Counted from the stretch's first letter, positions 20,340-32,894 are shown. The stretch is DNA of 64,000 nt from Apostichopus japonicus (GCF_037975245.1 NC_092577.1:25169398-25233397); one strand, 5' to 3'. The notes: a model not told the origin generated them from the sequence alone. Translations and numbers: made by a program.

Positions 20340-21427
20340 ATGGCATCGCGCCGTGATTCTCGGATAGTTAAGTTGTCGTTCACCGGTGAACAAGCTGTTC
20401 CACCGGTGCAAGTTTTTAGTATTTTGAAGAGCAAGGGTGTTGTTGTGCCTGGAGAGGTTGACGCTTTGCAAGCTCTCCAGGGTCGTAATACGTACGATTT
20501 ACGTTTTACCAGTGACGTGGCCCGTCAGAAAGGTGTCACGTTGCTGAGTAACGTCGAGGGTATGACAGTTGCTCCATACGAGCGATCCGTATGGGTAACT
20601 GTCATCCACGTAGGACTAGAGGTGCGGCAGGAACTTGTCGTAACGGTTTTGGGTCGGTTCGGGGCTGTCAAGGCTGCCAAAATGTGCTCCTATGCACAAG
20701 CCCCTGGGGTGTTGAACGGGCACCGACAGGTTCGGATCGACCTGAAACAGGACATTCCCTCCTTCCTGTTTATAGCAGGGCATAAAGCCCACGTGCGGTA
20801 TCCCGGTCAGCCCCGTACCTGCTTCAGGTGTGGGGAGACCGGGCACGAAGCCAAGGGCTGCCCAAACAAGAAATGTGGGCGCTGCCTTCGTCTTGGGCAT
20901 GATAGCACCGCTTGCCCAAACGAGGTTGTGTGCTCACTTATGTGGGAAGGAGGGACATGTCTTTCGAGCTTGTCCCTCCTCTTATGTCTCTAGGACTAAG
21001 AGTGGGGGTAAGTCAAGTTCCGACGCACCTACTACTTCACGAGAGGGGGAATCTGGTGGGATTTTACCCTCCCCTGCACCTGGTTCACCCTCCCCCGTCG
21101 TTGCAGACCCCAACCCCGTGCCCGCACCGAGAAAGTCTCCACCAGCTTCCCCCATCAACTCGTCCAGTTCCGTCCCCAGTCCGCCGCCGGTATCGCCAGA
21201 TCCGGAGGCTGTCTGACGGAGAATCGGTGGTCATCGATTCTCCGGAGGCTCTGTCTGACAGCTACTCCGGTGAATCGGTGATCAGCGAGCCGAAACGTGC
21301 CACTGGGACGAGCTGGTACGACGAAATGGGGGAACCCTCTCTTAAAAGGTCGGCTTCAAGTGACGACTCGGACGACGATATGTCGTCTAGGGCGCGCTTG
21401 AAGCTTACGGAATCGTCGTCTTCGTAG
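20340..21427 (+). pseudogene. LINE A3 ORF1, gag-like CCHC protein
   Basis: ATG at 20340 (MASRRDSRIVKLSFTGE). The N-terminal ~160 residues are shared with LINE B ORF1, including VWVTVIHVGLEV and VTVLGRFGAVK. Three consecutive zinc knuckles follow: CFRCGETGHEAKGC, CGRCLRLGHDSTAC and CGKEGHVFRAC (the last needs a frameshift near 20938). A Pro/Ser-rich segment and an acidic, serine-rich tail (SSDDSDDDMSS) end at 21427. Two frameshifts (near 20938 and 21190) separate the parts. Expected role: RNA binding and RNP assembly for retrotransposition. ORF2 starts 20 bp downstream. Confidence 0.85.
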
Positions 21428-21447
21428 TTTTGCCCCACTGCCCTCTC

Positions 21448-24400
21448 ATGGCCCATACACTTTCAGTTGCCACTTTGAACGTGAATGGCATGAGGGATCA
21501 TCGCAAGCGCAGTCGCATTTTCCAATATTGTAAATCAATGGAGGTCGACTGCGTTTGCCTGCAAGAAACACATATTTTGGAAGAAGATGTCCCTCTATGG
21601 GCTTATGAGTGGGGTGGTGAGCTGCATGCTTCGTTTGGTTCGTCTTCATCCTGTGGCACTGTCATCCTTCTGTCAGCTCGTCAGGCGGGTTGTGCCACTA
21701 GGGTGGAGACGGATCACGAGGGCCGATTGGTTTGCATTCTATTCAAGTATCCACAGGGTAACATCGCCATTTGCAATGTGTATGCTCCCAATCGGCCTTC
21801 TGCTAGACGAGATTTTTTTAACACGCTGCCTTCCTTTGTTCCTGGTAGTGCGCCGTGTGTCATGGTCGGAGACTTTAACTGTCCCAGACTCGGAACTTCT
21901 GTGTCTGCAAGTCCCGACGCTGGGATGACAGAATTGGACAGATTCACTTCGGCACACCTTTTAGCCGATGTCTGGAGGCATATGCACCCGTGTAGTACGG
22001 TGTATACGTGGGTGAGGCCTAACGGAGAAGATGCCTCCAGGATAGATCGAGTGTATGCGCCCGTAAGTTTTACATTTTCGGGTTGCGAGACGCTCAGCTG
22101 TCCGCTCTCTGACCATGACACTGTAGTAGCACGTTTTGTTTTGCCTTCCATTTTCCCCATCGGGCGGGGCCTATGGAAGCTTAACTGTCGGATTCTTGGC
22201 GAGGCAGAGTTCCGCCAGGGTTTCGAGACCAGGTACAAAGGATGGCAAACATTGAAGCCGGCCTTTGCTTCTACATGCCAATGGTGGGATGAGGTCAAGT
22301 TGCGCATCAAACGCTACGCAATTCAGTATTGCGTGACCCGCGCACGGCGTCGAAGAGAAAAATTCTCGAAGCTGTGCGCGGAGGTGAAGTTTGGCGACCC
22401 TTCGGCTGTCATCGCTTTGCAGACTTATCTCGATGAAAAGTACCACGGTGCCCGCGTCAGGGCCCGTGTCGAAGCGGTGGAAGCCGAGGAGCGCCCTTCA
22501 CTGAGGTTTTTTACCAGTCCGTTAGCTCATCGGCGGGTGACAGACGCGTCCCGTCTGTGCGCGCAACCGATGGGACCGTGGTTAGTGACCCTCACGGCAT
22601 TGTCCGCGTATATAAAGAGTACTATTCGAGTTTGTTTACGCGTGGCAATGTCGACTTGTCGGCACAGGCTGATTTATTGAGAGGAATCTCAAAAACCGTT
22701 CCCCACGATGTCAATGATATTTTGGGGGGCGAAATAACCACTGTTGAGCTTTGGAAGGCGCTTTCGAAGATGAAGAATGGCAAGTCCCCGGGTTCGGATG
22801 GGCTTCCGAGGGAGTTCTACCGAACCTTCTGGGCAATAATAGGACCCGACATCAGAGCCGTCTTCGAGGACGCCTTCCAAAACGGACTGTTAAACCAAAG
22901 TCAACGTCTGGGCATGATTACTTTGCTGCCCAAGTCTGGGGACCCCTTGGATCCCCGTAACAAGCGTCCGATCACCTTGTTAAATGTGGACTACAAGTTG
23001 CTGGCTAAGGCTTTGTGCAACCGCCTTGCACTGGCTATGCCGCATCTTGTGGGTGATCTCCAGACTTGTGCAGTGAAGGGTCATTGCATCCAGCAGAACT
23101 TGTGGTTGATGCGCGACTTGACCGACTTTGTTATTGAGCGTGATCTGCCATGTGCATTGGTATCTCTGGACCAGCAGAAGGCCTTTGACATGGTGGATCG
23201 CGGTTTTTTAATGAATGTATTGGAGACGTTTCAGTTGCACCCGGTTTTTCGTAAATGGATTTCTGTTTTGTATCAGGAAAGTTTCAGTTCTGTTATCGTA
23301 AATGGGTTTTGTTCGGAGGTTTTTAACGTAGAGAGGGGGGTGCGCCAGGGGTGCCGTCTGTCTCTCTCTCGTCTTTTGGAAAGGGACTCCAGACTTGTTC
23401 CATTCGTTGTGCCAGGGGGTGCCAAAGTGAAATGCGCTCAATATGCAGATGACGTGACATGTGTTGTTTCGAGTCTGGGCTCCTTTCGCGCACTCTCGCA
23501 GGATCTATCTATTTTTGAGAGAGCTACCGGGGCGAAGTTGAATCCAGAAAAGACAAAGGGCCTTCGTCTTGGTAGCTGGAGATACAGAGACTTACCATTC
23601 TGTGCGTCGTAGTCGGATCAGAATATCAAAATTAATGGTATATGGTTCGGCTACGATGCACCTTGTGATGTCACCTGGAGCGAGAGGGCTGAGGTATTTG
23701 AGAGCAGACTCGAAACCTTTCGCACCCGCTGGCTTTCGATCTTGGGGAAAGTCACCGTTATTAATCGTTTCGTTTCGCCCATCTTGTGGTACCCGGGCGC
23801 GGTGTACCCAATTCCGCGTCGCGTCCTGGTGCGGTTGGAGAGGGCGATTTTTTCATTCATATGGTCTGGTGGTACAGAGCTGGTCAAGAGCGCGATATTG
23901 TACCAAAAACTGGAGAAGGGGGGACTAGGGGTGGTTCATCTGGGAAGTAAGTTAACTTGTTTGTTATTTAAGCAATTGTTTGTAGCGGTAACTGACCCAG
24001 GGTTGCCTTGTTCATATTTTGTACGTTTTTGGGGCGGGTTGCACTTGCGTCGATGGGTTCCGGCGCTGTTTAGCAACAGAACCGCATAGAAGCACACCAA
24101 GCAGAGTGGTGCGTGTCATTTGCTCCGCTCTTATTGAGTTACCCCCTGTTGACCAATTTTTGTACAGGGACGTCATCCTGTCGAAGTATGGCGTTCGGTG
24201 CATTCAAGACTGAATGGTTGCAGGCTCCGTGATCTTGCATGGAGAATTGCACACGGTGCCTTGGTGACCAATCTGAAAAGGTATCACTGGCGATTGGGTG
24301 ATGGACTGTGCCCGAGGACCGGCTGTGACAGCTTAGAGAGTACTGCCCATGTTTTTTGGCATTGCCCCTTTGTTTTGAACTTGTGGGAGTGGTTTCAGTC

Positions 24401-24741
24401 CTGGACCGACCGTTTAACGGGAGACCGTTCCTGGTCGGTAGGACAGGGTTTTGTTTTATATGGATTAGATCCTCCAGTTTGTTCCGTTGCTGTGTCGCAG
24501 CGTATTATTTATGTTTGTTCTGTTGTAAAAAAAACTTATTTGGAGGAATAGATGTGATGTTGTTTTTAGGGGGAAATTTGCCAGTTGGCAGGCAGTCCTG
24601 GAGGCGGTGAAGTCTGACATTCGCCTTCAGGTCGAAGGCGATTTTCGCCGTTTATCTAGGGCTGCCTTTTTTGGACGGTGGTGTGCTGGGGAAGGGTGTT
24701 TTGTTTCGCTGCGTGCTGGTCGTCCTTTTGTAGTTTTTTAA
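21448..24741 (+). pseudogene. LINE A3 ORF2: APE endonuclease, RT, C-terminal zinc knuckle
   Basis: Starts at ATG 21448 (MAHTLSVATLNVNGMRD). The endonuclease shows LQETH, NVYAPNRPSARRDF, VGDFNC, IDRVYAP and SDHDTVV, so the catalytic Asn, Glu, Asp and His positions are visible. The RT domain (22557-23600) shows GKSPGSDGLPREFY, ITLLPKSGDPLDPRNKRPIT, LVSLDQQKAFDMVD, GVRQGC and the catalytic QYADDVTC. The thumb and the C-terminal knuckle CPRTGCDSLESTAHVFWHC (24311-24370) follow. It is broken by a frameshift near 22530, a small deletion after GVRQGC near 23360, a TAG at 23610-23612 and further shifts. About 1,100 codons in all. Confidence 0.85.
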
Positions 24742-24865
24742 TATTTCAGTGGGGGGTTGGGCGTTTTGTCTCTGCAGGTCGGTGAGTATATGTACTTCTT
24801 TTTGGCTCGCTTGACCCTGAGGTTCGTTTGTAAGAATGGGAGGGTTTGGTAGTGCCGTTTGGCAT

Positions 24866-24891
24866 CCCGTATGACGGGTCACGTAAAAAGC
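24866..24891 (+). promoter_or_regulatory. LINE A 3'-terminal stem-loop and tail
   Basis: CCCGT-ATG-ACGGG stem-loop followed by TCACGTAAAAAGC at the element end. The same structure is in the other LINE A ends (15495, 37868-38084, 59962), with base changes that keep pairing. By analogy with CR1/L2-type LINEs, it is likely the template recognition signal for reverse transcription. Confidence 0.6.
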
Positions 24892-24892
24892 A

Positions 24893-26245
24893 CATCCTGA
24901 TACATACAGGCAGGCTAAAGAACAATCAAATGCAGAGAAAAAGCAACTAGATGCATATCCACCACCAAAACAAAGGAAAATGATGTTGATGGGACATCAA
25001 TCAACACTGAAGGATTGCTTGGAGAAGAGAAAGATATGGGATATCAATGATAAGCGAGCAGAGGTTATACACCAGAAGATAATGAAAATGATTGCTATGG
25101 ATAATCAGCCATTCACTATTGTAGAGGTTTTATTGAGCTCATTGGACATCTTCAGCCAAACTACATACTTCCAAAAACATATGAGGACTTACAAAAACAT
25201 ATGAGCTAAGCTGAAAATAGAGCTACTTCCAACAAATGCACCTTTCATATTATTCACTTCAGATATTTGGACATGTCAACATTCTAATGAGTCTTTTGTT
25301 TCCTTAACTGCTCACTGGATAGATCCTGACTTTCAGAGGAAGAATGCTGTCCTTCATGCTAAACATTTTCCTGGCTCACACACAGGAGAAAAAATTGAAC
25401 AAATGATTCGTAGCATGCTGGTCGATTGGGGAATCACTGAGGGGAGACAACACATCTTAGTTCGTGATGGTGCAGCCAACATGGCTTTGAGAACGCGACT
25501 TGCTGATTTAGAAAGTGTTCATTGTTTTTTGCACATACTGGACCTTCTTATACGAAGCAGCATTTTGGATCAACGAGCAGTGATTGACTTGTGTGCAAAG
25601 GTGAAGAGAATTGCCATCCACTTCAGTCATTCAAGTCTAGGTTGCAATGAGCTAAAGAACTTTCAACGCGAGCAAGGGGTGAAGCAACCCTTAATCACAG
25701 TGCAGGATGTCCCAACACGTTGGAACAGTACCTTTATGATGCTGGAACGTGCGCTCACACTTAAAAGGCCTATTTTGCTATATGCTGCAAATCATGTGAT
25801 CCTCATTTTGAGCTCTAATGAATGGAATCTTCTGGAGAAAATGCTGCACATTTTGCAGCCATTCTACGAAATAACCAAACAAGTCAGTTCAGAGCTGTGT
25901 TCTCTCAGTGATGTAATTCCCCATGTTGTTGCCCTCGACAGATACCTATCAAAGGTAGCATCTGAAATTGACAAATATTTCAGTCTACCGATTATTCCAA
26001 GATCCTCTGACCCTGTGGCATTCTGGAAGGAACAAAAGTTCATTTTCCCGACTATTTCTCAACTGGCTCGGTGTTATCTGTCCTGTCCTGCTTCCTCTGT
26101 ATATTCAGAGCGTCTTTTCTCTGAAGCAGGAAAAATTTTTGCCCAGCAACGTGCTCGCCTTCTTCCGAAAAATGGAGAAAAACTTGTCTTCCTTCATCAC
26201 AATTTGAGAAAATATGTTCAACATACAGTGAAAGCGGGAAATTAA
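24893..26245 (+). pseudogene. hAT-family transposase (ZBED-type), body
   Basis: Continuation of the BED-finger protein beyond LINE A3. The catalytic-core entry is FTSDIWTCQHSNESFVSLTA (first Asp), then HLL-type LVRDGAANMALRTRL (second Asp), CFLHILDLLIR, DVPTRWNSTFMMLERAL (the RW box), and the C-terminal hAT dimerisation region SVYSERLFSEAGKIFAQQRA ending HHNLRKYV. Role: cut-and-paste transposition. Two frameshifts (near 25130 and 25206) disrupt the N-terminal part. Spacing in the C-terminal half suggests an internal deletion just before YFSLP (~25970). Inactive as it stands. Confidence 0.88.
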
Positions 26246-27011
26246 ATTTGTTTACATTCCCAAATAGCAAGGAATGATATAAATATGGAAATCATGTTGT
26301 TAAATTATTTACTAGGATAATTGTCTCTGTATGTGATAACTGTAGAAAGGTTACTTTTGAAATTGTTTTCATTGTCAGCTCTGGAATTAATCTTTTTTGA
26401 TGAGAATTAAAGTTTTTCTAAGGTTTAAGAATGAACTTTAAGATAAAGTGGTTTCAGACGTACAGTATTTAACTATATAAGAGATTGTTTCAGACATAAA
26501 ATTCATGTTTTCATGTTTTCTCTGAATTTTTATGTCTGAAACAAACATGAATGCCAACAATAATGGGAAAGTAAAGATTCAATGGAACAGTATTTTGACT
26601 GAAAGGTCTATTTTTAACTGCACAATATTAAACTGATGAAGGCTGCAAGAAATGATTTCACTGCAAACTGTATTTGTTGTACAGTATATAGCTTGATATT
26701 ATTACAGTAGTTGTATTACTTTGGTTGATCTTTAGAAACAGTGGGTCAGACCATTCAGAAAATTAAATTAAACATGTTAAACCTAATTTTGTCCTTACTT
26801 TTAATGTTTTTAATTTTTGAAAATAGTTTACATTGATTTAAGTTAATACCAACACCTTTTTAAGGAATAATTCAGGCCAGATTTTGAAAAAGATCCGGCC
26901 AGATTTTGAAAGATATCCGGCCGGATTTTGAAAAATATCCGACCGGAACCGGATAATTTTTCACTATCCGGCCGGATAGTCCGGCCGGACCGGATATCCG
27001 GTGCATCCCTA

Positions 27012-27019
27012 GCCAGCAT
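27012..27019 (+). repeat. 8-bp target-site duplication of hAT, right
   Basis: GCCAGCAT, identical to 18966-18973. Confidence 0.9.
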
Positions 27020-27203
27020 GTCAATTGAATGATTTAGATACTTCGCCAGCATAGCTCAATTGCTTCCCAAGGAGAGTTTATGGCCAGGCGTGCTGACAAA
27101 AATTGCATACAAACCAGTAGTAGTGATAACTAGCCCTGACATGCTGTCGCACCATCAAATTGTAATAACAAAAATTGCAAATGATCTATCCAGTATTGCG
27201 TGT

Positions 27204-27237
27204 CACCAGGGAGTTGTTATGGAACAACTCCCTGGTG
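27204..27237. repeat. 15-bp-arm perfect hairpin
   Basis: CACCAGGGAGTTGTT, loop ATGG, then the exact inverse AACAACTCCCTGGTG. It stands alone in non-coding DNA. Confidence 0.8.
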
Positions 27238-29759
27238 TCACTATATCAAGTTCTGTTTCATGAATGGAGGAGGGGTGATTTATGATGTAATTTACTTGCA
27301 GGAAATTAAGTAAGCCCACAGAATGTAAATGAACCAAAATTGTAGCCAGTTTTCCATTTGTGGATGACGCTTATTTTTATTCCTTACTAAGTTCCCCTGT
27401 GATGATCTTTTCAGCATTATTTGAGCATCTCCATGAAGATCTTATTTTCAATGTAGGTAAAGAATTAATTTCTGACTTCAGCATTCCACATTATTTTTAC
27501 AAGATGGTGAGATACAAGTCACCATATACTTGCAAAATGTCTGAATTATATCATTTGAAGGCCATAAAAGGAAGAGATTTTAAGTGTTGTCTAATATTGT
27601 TGCATGTTAACATGTCAAATGACAAGGAACAAAAGCAGCATGTGTTCGTATTCTTCACTTTACAGCTCCTGCAACAAAACTCAGAAAAGATAACCTACAT
27701 ATTCATCGCTACTTCAAAACAGTAAGTATAAAAATGTTTTACTTGCTCTTTCCTACTTTCATAGTATTTCAAAAGGAACTGTTTGCCACAATTTAACAAA
27801 AAGCATTGGATGGTCCTGAACATGTTTTTCTATACCTGTGCATTTACCTGTCAACTCATCCTCCAGACTGTTAAAAATACTAATTGTTAGTACTATTATT
27901 CTTAGAAAGCACATGCTGTTTTGAAATGAAGCAATGTTTTACAACAATAACGCAATGAAGTTTTGATAGTTTCTGCAATGCAAACACACCTTTCCGGAAA
28001 AATGCAACCAATTGTTCTTTGCTGCTATAATGATGACACAATACTGTGAAATAAACTGACAAAAACCTTTGCCTGCCATTTCTTTTTCTTAACAACAACT
28101 TGGTGTGTACGCTCGCTCACACATGAATTAATTGTTAAGTCAACAACACAACATGAAAACCCACATTCAAGGACAACCACCTAGCTAGCTACAAAGTGTT
28201 GTGTTACACGGTACTGTGGGAAAAGTGAACAAACTTTGACAACTCCTTATATATACCTAAATAGAAAGGCAGGAGGAGCAGATTTGCGTCATAGTAACGA
28301 CCATGCCAGTCTATCTTGTTAAATGGCGAGAAATTTACGACTACTTTTTAATAGCAAAAATTTGGAACGCAACTGACTTCAAGTAGGACATAGTGCCATG
28401 TGGGTTATTTTTGAACAACCATGGTCTGTTTATAGCTCCATGGAAAAACTAACAGACTTTTCGATTTTAGGGAATTAATGAAAATGACTAACAAGATAAA
28501 AAGATTAGGCATATGAACCAATGGGGGAGGGAGGCGGGTATATTAGCGTGATATTGCGTGGGTTCCATAAACCATTTGTGAAGGCAATATTTGTGAAGGC
28601 TGATGACAACACAAACAATCTTGCTTGACGGTTAGTATTATTGTTATGATGGTAATATATGCTTTTTCACGGAATTCCCTGATTTCTTTCTTAATTTACA
28701 CCTCTCAATTTCCGTGAATTTCAAACAACAGCGTTACTGTAATATTACAAATTCTCTCTTGATTTTCATAACGTTCCCAACATTATTGCAACGATAATTC
28801 ATGATTTTAAACATTTTAGTAGCATTATAGTAGTAACAACTCAGGAAGAAGGTATATTGCTATAGCTACGGGATATTTTTCAAGATTTTAACTGACCATT
28901 GGGTACATTTAATGAACACTACCATATTAATTATGGGTCGCTATGATTGAAATGATGAAGTAGGATGAAAACAACATACTATAGCATGTGGCTACAGAAA
29001 ACTTTAGAGTAAGATTCAAGTGTGCATTTGGTGGATCAGATAAGGGGGAAGAGAAGCAGAAAAAGGAGAAACCTTTCCTGAATAAACAGTCAGTCTACTA
29101 TTAAACGTTATTATTTGAGTGTCGAAACAAAGAGAGTGGATTGGTGTAACACTTTGAAAATGTATAACTTTTGTTTGTTTTCTTAGCCAATGGTAGGTCT
29201 ACTTTTTATAGTAATTACTTTGAGTGATAAAATGTTGTAAAAATTAATCAATTTTGTAGCTACAATTTATACACGACAAACAGCCCTCGCAACACCAATA
29301 AGAGCCCCCGCCATCTCAAAAAAACCCATATATTTTGAGCCCTGCATGTCACCTTTAAATTGTGATAAATGACAAAACAAGGAAACATAGTTTGAGAGAA
29401 TGAGGCGATGATGTAACATTTAGGCTGTGGAATTTACTTTGCACAACACAAGAAATCGTTAACAAACTTGGGATAATTTCACTGGTTGTGCAAACTGGAA
29501 TAATTGACATACCTGTGCATTTGGTAATATTGTTGAATTTCTATACAACATTGCTAAGATATTTGACTTGATATTCTGAACATTAATATCTTTTACAATG
29601 TTCTTCGCATCTGGATTAACAATTTACATCTTACATGTATACACAATTTAATTATCATGTATTGGTCTTCTTTGGAATTAAATTTCAATTGCCAGGATGG
29701 TGATGGCGATTTGCCACCACATTTAAAAATCATCCTGATATTTTTCATTTGCATTTCAG
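27238..29759. other. AT-rich non-coding interval
   Basis: No supported exon. One long frame (27360-27725) lacks family motifs and has AT-driven composition. The region could hold upstream exons of the gene beginning at 29760 that I could not recognise. Confidence 0.4.
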
Positions 29760-30007
29760 AAATGGCATTAAAACGTTACACATTGTATGTCCTGACGGAA
29801 CCCACCAGCAGAGGATGCAACGCGGCATTCTTTGCCCTCTCTGCAAGCCAAGATATCCTTGAGGGATATATACAGAACCCTGGCACGCAGAGCTCTAACT
29901 TGGCAACTAAAGTAAATAAAAAAATCTTTGTGATCCACAAATATAGTATCAACACACACCAGGAGAGTAAAACAATCCGGCTGACACTGTATGAAGACTC
30001 TTCAAAG
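29760..30007 (+). CDS. exon of OB-fold-like gene (exon a)
   Basis: Bounded by an acceptor (CATTTCAG) and a donor (AAG|GTAACT). The reading after two bases is MALKRYTLYVLTEPTSRGCN and onward to TIRLTLYEDSSK, open for the full 82 codons and ending in phase 0, which matches the next exon. Composition is more balanced than the flanking AT-rich DNA. The first exon is not identified, so the protein start is unknown. Probably part of a single-copy host gene, since no element ends flank it. Confidence 0.55.
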
Positions 30008-30566
30008 GTAACTTCTGATGCAGTTGATTGATAAAATATGGCGGCTATTAATACCTTGTGTTCCTTTGATCAAATCAATATTCTTAAAACAGTGTATTTG
30101 GCCATGAAATGTAAGAAATAAGTAAGACGTATATCAAGTCAAAAAAACACAAGAACAAGAATCACCTCATACAACTGCATCTAGAACAGACATGTCAAAT
30201 GTTCAAACCCTGAACCACATTTAACTAAAACGGCAGATGAGGAATCAATCTTTGCCAAATGCAGGAAACAATATCTTTTATACAACCAAAACCCTTACGG
30301 CTATGGGATCTACCAAGAAAAATTGGTGCCTGATTAGGACATATGTGAATTTGAAACACTTTGGAAACATTCTACATAACATACGGCCTTCTAAAACAGT
30401 TTAATATTCAATGAGATCAAAGATAAATGCAGTGACTACATCATTCCCAAAGAACATTGATTTGATGTACTCAACTTAACACATATCTGAATTATTGTAT
30501 ATACTCCATAATTTCTTCCAAATGCCTGACACAGCAATGATATGAGAAATTATTTCCTCTCAACAG

Positions 30567-30703
30567 ATATTCCAGACTGAGAAGTCATTTGAAGTAAACG
30601 AGGAAGTGGTTGAAAAGTTTTTTAAACACCCACAAGCCACTGTGCCAGAGTCTCTGGCATCGCCAAAAAACGAAAGCTGCCGATTGAAGGCAGAATTCAC
30701 CAG
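30567..30703 (+). CDS. exon of OB-fold-like gene (exon b)
   Basis: Acceptor CTCTCAACAG at 30566, donor CCAG|GTATGT at 30703. Reads IFQTEKSFEVNEEVVEKFFK, then HPQATVPESLASPKN and ESCRLKAEFT, ending in phase 2. Phase 0 at the start joins exon a. No family recognised for this segment. Confidence 0.5.
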
Positions 30704-32426
30704 GTATGTACATTGACTGCTGAAAGAAGACATAGCTACTCCCTTGTTTACATCTACATACAGCACTTGTGCTGCCCTCACTCGCGCGGATTACTCGCTA
30801 GCCAGCCAGCCAACCATAAAGAGGCAAAGACAGATGTAGCTTTCTGAATTTCCCCACTTGTATTTGTGTGGTTAAACTGTGAAACAAGATAATTGATGCA
30901 AAGTAATACTACAGCTTTACGAGATTAATTACTAAACTAAACAGGATAATGAATGTACTCAGAACAATGATGTGCTAACAATGTCGGTTATGATTAATAT
31001 AGCATAACTATGACTGAGTACAAAAGAGACGAGAATAAAGTAGATTACCTCTAATAGCAATACTACAAAAATGTACCTTCAAATTAACTAACTGAATAAC
31101 ATAGCGATCTATCCGATTACACCCTTGAACTTGAAAATAGAATCTACAAAGACTAATATTAAGTAAATTAATGACATTAATGAAGTAAACTATTGATCCA
31201 ATAGACTTGATATCCCTGTGATATAAACGGTGAGCAAGCACATAGCATGTAGCTGTGCTCTAATGGTACATACTGAGTTGCCGATAAATAAGGTAATTAA
31301 ATAATGCTAATATGTGGTCAACGTTCTTCACAATTGATGACACCTCAATGAAAGAAATTTCCTACATTCTACATAATAAAACAACGAGTACTTACGAACT
31401 ATTAATATGCCAGGACCAAAACTGAAAACACAAAAGAGAGACTTGATAGGCGAATAAAACAATGTTGCCAGCAATACACAAAACTGTATACTGCATAGTA
31501 CAAACCTGCTGAAACAAACTGTTACAGACATATCTGAACTAATGTAAAAATTACAAGGAAAGCTGGAGGAGAAATTCTAATATATGACCATAGACAGCTT
31601 TTTACGATCACAGACACAAAGGAATGTCGCACTGTGGTCGGATTAATGTGACCCCTGAGACCATATAGGCAGACCAGCTCTCCATCTATTGATGAAGGAC
31701 ACTTAATACTAAATATGGTTAAAATATATTTATAAATATAAATATAAATATGGTTAAAATATATTAAAGGGCATGACAGCACTGTTTTATCATTACACAA
31801 CAACACTACACACGTACAACTATTTCAAGCACTAACTAATACGTGAACACCTAATAATAAATACCATAGGGGATACACTGTAATGATCTCATGACGCGTG
31901 ATATACAGGTCCAAATCATTGACATATTCCACCACACTTGAAGAGTATTAAATAGTAGAATCGCGACAAAATTACTCAAGATCAAGCTAACGCTGCAAAC
32001 AATATGCTTCACAAATATTGCCGAATCATTAAAAACAAGCCTTAATGCACCAATGTGCGTTATTCTCGAAATTTCTCCAATGATAGGATACTATAACAAT
32101 AACAACAAGCTAACTGTACAGTTTCAAAATAGAAAAATTCAAATTGAAATAAATTACATTTTCTCATTGGCGTATTTGGAATCTCTGATATCAATACATG
32201 AAATGTTGGCGTTCCCCGAATATTGCCTGTGAATCACATCCACATAGACTACAGTTTTAATGAATGGGGTAAAATCAGAACTTTCATCGTGCGACTTTTA
32301 CACTGGATAGGTCTGAATAACGTTACAAACACACGGATGATTGATGCATTGCCTTAGGCATAAAAGACAATGCATCTATATACGTGTACCACAATGGGGA
32401 TGTTATTTTCCACACTTGGAAACATA
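30704..32426. other. probable intron sequence
   Basis: AT-rich, no supported gene. Contains a short AAATAT tandem stretch near 31725-31760. Lies between exons b and c of the OB-fold-like gene. Confidence 0.4.
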
Positions 32427-32894
32427 TAGGATGCAGCTGATCGAAATTTTTGGATCCGGCCGAAACCGGATTTTTCCGGATAGCGCATGAAATCTACCCA
32501 TATAAAACCGGCCGGAAATCATTCTTCATTACACCAAAAAATTCATTAATAAAAAGTACAAGTATGAAACCAGAAGCAAATCTTAGGTGAGGTATACGCA
32601 TATTATAAAGAAGGTGAAATTAAGCACCCATTTTCAGAAAATTAAATTAACATGTTGAACCGAATTTTTCCTTACTATGAATGTCTTCATTGATTTTTGG
32701 ATATAGTTTACATTGATTAAGTTAACACCAACACCTTTTGAAGGAATAATTCAGGCCAGATTTAAAAAAAGAACCGGCCAGATTTTCAAAAGATCTGGCC
32801 CTATTTAAACAAATATCGCGCCAGAACCGGCACCGGATAATTGGTCACTAATCGCCCGGATAGTCCGGCCGGACCGGATATCCGGTGCACCTCT
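32427..32894 (+). mobile_element. non-autonomous hAT derivative (468 bp)
   Basis: Both ends match the 18974-27011 hAT: GGATCCGGCC and CCGGATAG near the left end, CCGGCCGGACCGGATATCCG near the right end. The terminal repeats have diverged (TAGGATGCAGCTGAT on the left). An imperfect 8-bp duplication flanks it: GAAACATA at 32419-32426 and GAAACGTA at 32895-32902. The transposase is deleted. It lies in an intron of the OB-fold-like gene. Confidence 0.8.

Larger units (their letters stand above)
20118..24891 (+). mobile_element. LINE A copy 3, near full length (Tx1/L1-like)
   Basis: Non-LTR retrotransposon of 4,774 bp inserted in the hAT element. A ~10-bp target duplication flanks it: ACATACTGAT at 20108-20117 and ACATCCTGAT at 24892-24901, one mismatch. 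Order: 5' UTR with hairpin CCCGCC-A-GGCGGG (20213-20225), ORF1 (20340-21427), ORF2 endonuclease-RT-zinc knuckle (21448-24741), 3' UTR, terminal hairpin (24866-24878) and ACGTAAAAAGC tail. APE endonuclease plus C-terminal Cys/His knuckle and three-knuckle ORF1 place it in the L1/Tx1 group. Confidence 0.92.
18974..27011 (+). mobile_element. hAT DNA transposon, split by LINE A
   Basis: Terminal inverted repeats TAGGGATGCACCGGAT (18974-18989 and inverted 26996-27011), an 8-bp target duplication, and subterminal clusters of CCGGCCGGAT-type motifs at both ends mark a complete hAT element. It encodes a BED finger and hAT transposase. It is 8,038 bp, of which 4,774 bp is the LINE A inserted at 20118. 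Removing that gives ~3.26 kb, a normal hAT size. A 468-bp deletion derivative lies at 32427-32894. Confidence 0.92.
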
